NCBI GenBank assembly: GCA_003667245.1
Contig: RCNN01000320.1
Location: forward strand, 1 to 50,351
Length of the DNA stretch: 50,351 nt
Source of the DNA: Heterostelium multicystogenum
Taxonomy: Eukaryota > Evosea > Eumycetozoa > Acytosteliales > Acytosteliaceae
Direction: 5' to 3'
The notes under the pieces were generated by a model that saw only the letters and a program-made list of their open reading frames with translations, did not search any database and was not told the DNA's origin. The position numbers and the translations under genes were made by a program. Shown piece by piece: positions 47,976 through 50,351 of this stretch (position 1 is the stretch's first letter; every line of letters starts with the position of its first letter).

Positions 47976-48931
47976 ATGAATAGTTGCAGAATTAAAGTAT
48001 CTGAAGAGTCAAAGAGGACTCTGCAGAACTAGGTTTTGTGGATTCAATACAGAGTATCCAAGTGATTTGAATCCATACGTGTTGCCACCAGAAGAGTTTC
48101 AATGAAATCATAACAATGATCAACGAAAAAACAAAGGGATCTTATCCATGGGTATTCCTAATAATGAGCATAGTGAGTGCTTTCGTCACCCTTTTAGCTT
48201 TCATAATAGTTTCGATAATCCTTTATGCCGATCAAGATTCTTCTGTAAATTCATCCGATGCAATCAACATTCTTTCTTACATCTTCTATGGCTTCGTCGT
48301 GTCATGCTATTTATAGTGGGACTAACAATGTCTTTCAGATTGCGTCTTTCGTACTCGTCTTAGACATGCCATCAATGAAGTTAACACAAAATTACAAAGT
48401 CGTGGAATCACATTTTACATGCGTGAGAAATGCTATCATAGATTCTCTTTTGGAAAGAAAATGAAGCTAAATATATTTGTATGTTTTAATTATTAACCCA
48501 ATTCGTAACAAGTCCTTCTAATATATATTATTGCTTTCTAGATCGAAGTCCAACACCCAATTCCAAACTTTGTTCAAATAGATCCACAACAACAAGTTCC
48601 ACAATACACCACTTTTTCAACCATTTTGGACAACAGCTTCAACCGCAACAAACAATATGTACAAATCTCCCAACCCTACCCAAGTATCCAATCATATCCA
48701 CCAAATATCCAACAATACCCACCCATTTCACCACCATATCCAACAAATATCCAACCATATCCACCTAATATACAACAATACCCACCAATCCTACAACAAT
48801 ATCCAGGTGGATACCCAGCATTCAATCAAATATCCAACAACGACTACCAACAACTCAAGCGATTGAGGACTCTGAGCATTCACAGTTACAAGGAGCCATT
48901 CTCAAAGATCCATATCTTTCATCAGATGTAA
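47976..48931 (+). CDS. GOLGA7/ERF4-like protein with two membrane segments and proline-rich tail
   Basis: Proposed start ATG at 47976 (MNSCRIKV). The block RFCGFNTEYPSDLNPYVL and PPEEF-NEIITMINEK resembles the F..eyP..L...i...eF...i..iN motif of the palmitoylation cofactor ERF4/GOLGA7. Two hydrophobic helices follow (VFLIMSIVSAFVTLLAFIIV, and another near 48300), then AINEVNTKLQSRGITFYM and, across an intron (48479-48541), IEVQHPIPNFVQ, the family's closing strand. The C-terminal 100 residues carry repeated QQYPP/YPPNIQ units. Frame breaks include an extra T at 48097-48099 and one around 48290-48330 that I could not resolve (possible intron). Such proteins partner DHHC acyltransferases at Golgi/ER. 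Confidence 0.55.
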
Positions 48932-49070
48932 TCGATTAAGGAGTCACTACTCCAAAAGAAATGAGTCAATATTGTGGTTTTTAGTCAAAGTTAAATTAAT
49001 TGTCGTTAATAATAAATTAGTATTTATTTCGAAACCTTAAGCATAGTAATTTTTATATTGTCTATACTTT

Positions 49071-50351
49071 CTACGTAAGAATTTGGAAAGTATTGTCTTT
49101 GTCCTGGATGGCTACAGCATTATCTACGGAATCTGGTAGAGAACGATGTTTACCAAGAATCATTACAATGATAATGATTAGCTTAGAAGTGTTACCGAGA
49201 AGAGTTGAAAATGAACTTTTAATATTTGGATTTCCCATGGTCAGTCCAACCGTGCCAAATGCGCTGACTACTTCAAACATGACGTGGAAAACAGTGAATG
49301 AGTTATCCGGTAGATCAAGTCTAGTTTCTTCGAATATACCAATGAGTAAAATGCACAAGTAGAGAATAAAAATATCACGAATCAGGAGATCCTTCATAAC
49401 CTCACGTGTTTTCTCATTCTCTGAATACTTTCCATTGACAGCAGAACCCTTCAAAGAAATAACAATGGATATGAGGAAACAAACATCAAACCTATGAATA
49501 AAAGTAACCACTGAATTTGAAAGCAAACTAATATCGATTGAGTTGAATCCACCTGTTCTTGTCGACTATAAATAGATTAATATTAAATCATTGTTCATCC
49601 ATTGAATAAGATAACTAAACTTTACCACTGAATGGAATAAATAGTTTACGAAAGTATCTCCGGATGACATTCCACTGAATGCTTTTTCATTTGCTTCGAG
49701 AATGGCCATCAAAACAAACCTGGGAGAATGTAAAGATAAACCAAACTACAAGTAGAATTATGGTTGATCTTGCTTGGAACAAATGTGTATATACCGAACG
49801 TGGATTAATTTAATAGATGCTCATAAGGGTCCGGATCTTTAGAAATCTATTGATTGAAAATTAACAATCTAAAATCCATCTAATTCTTTTTTTCGGCTAC
49901 TTACTTTTCGCAATAAATAGATGATGAATCGTAGTACAACAGGGAATAAAGTTTTCCTAATACAATGAGAATGGATATAATAAACAATACGAAGGCGCTC
50001 CTATTTAACTGTATCATGTTGTCATCCAATAGGTAATACCGACATTGTTGAACGCTGAGACAGTAATAAAGAATGACCACCACCATGTATTAACATTGTT
50101 TTGATTTGATCGTGGTTTCAACAGATTTGTTTGTATTCGACGTCAGCAACAATATGAAAAAATCCAAGTAGATATATAGTAATCTGGTAGATCGGTATAA
50201 TATAAAGCAGCTTGCCAATGATCTATACTCTATGTTCATCTCTAAAATAAACAAGGAGTCCTGGTGAGATACCGTAGTCGTCTTCTCCTTCTTTGTCTTT
50301 TCTCATCTTCCGATATCAGTGATTCATCATGGTGATCGAAATGATGTATTT
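49071..50351 (-). CDS. HKT/Trk-type potassium transporter, C-terminal part (runs off window)
   Basis: Reading leftward: WWWSFFITVSAFNNVGI (pore loop with Gly), RSAFVLFIISILIVLG, FPVVLRFIIYLLRK in another frame, a segment STRTGGFNSIDISLLSNS (next pore loop), FDVCFLISIVISL, FILYLCILLIGIF, FHVMFEVVSAFGTVGLTMG (last pore loop) and KLIIIIVMILGKHRSLP. These are the repeated M1-P-M2 motifs of fungal/plant Trk-HKT transporters, each with a filter Gly. An extra base at 49952-49955 and another near 50030 explain two frame changes; introns lie near 49565-49625 and 49730-49795. The N-terminal half, including a charged cytosolic stretch, continues past 50351. Confidence 0.8.

Overview
The window looks like nuclear DNA of a dictyostelid social amoeba other than D. 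discoideum itself. It is AT-rich, with compact genes, short AT-rich GT-AG introns (about 35-75 bp), Asn/Gln/Ser/Thr low-complexity tracts, one intron-less tRNA gene, and genes whose closest relatives I recognise are eukaryotic (MED31, TBCA, HSBP1, RAB3GAP1, mitochondrial RRF, a ComC-like EGF adhesion-type protein). The species call is inference; the eukaryotic call is secure.

Left end (1-7.4 kb) is accessory and decaying. It holds a ruined AAA-ATPase/PD-(D/E)XK gene (1-1960), a 5'-truncated RHS/Crinkler-type nuclease gene (2462-3560), an intact SAM-domain + P-loop NTPase + PD-(D/E)XK nuclease gene (3705-5610), a hexanucleotide repeat and a dead glycosyltransferase fragment. All are on the minus strand.

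The core (7.7-29.5 kb) is ordinary housekeeping: SPB1/FTSJ3 rRNA methyltransferase, tubulin cofactor A, a small unknown, a multi-pass membrane protein, MED31, a CLN5-like lysosomal protein with a membrane tail, tRNA isopentenyltransferase, HSBP1, a CBM20-ubiquitin protease fusion, mitochondrial RRF, RAB3GAP1 and FKBP12.

A second accessory island (29.58-33.4 kb) surrounds a tRNA-Glu(CTC) gene. It contains a 320-bp miniature LTR retroelement (97-bp LTRs, PBS, PPT, 5-bp TSD), a tRNA-derived SINE with poly(A) and a 15-bp TSD sitting between 21-bp inverted repeats, and an inverted, dead second copy of the NTPase-nuclease gene. That copy shares the body of the 3.7-5.3 kb gene but carries a different first exon: the N-terminal module was exchanged inside a shared phase-1 intron.

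The right end (33.5-50.35 kb) has a ComC-like membrane protein, fucose-1-phosphate guanylyltransferase, a small helical protein, an old-yellow-enzyme family oxidoreductase, a four-CBS protein, a SAM methyltransferase, a small single-pass mitochondrial-type protein, a GOLGA7/ERF4-like protein with proline-rich repeats, and an HKT/Trk-type K+ transporter running off the window.

Many conserved genes are interrupted by single-base indels, mostly an extra base in a short homopolymer. Exon lengths summed per gene leave exactly the remainder mod 3 that these indels predict. I read them as consensus sequence errors, so gene calls below span them; none of these genes should be called pseudogenes on this evidence alone. 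The copy at 31-33 kb is different: its lesions (nonsense, 74-bp and 9-bp deletions) are real decay.
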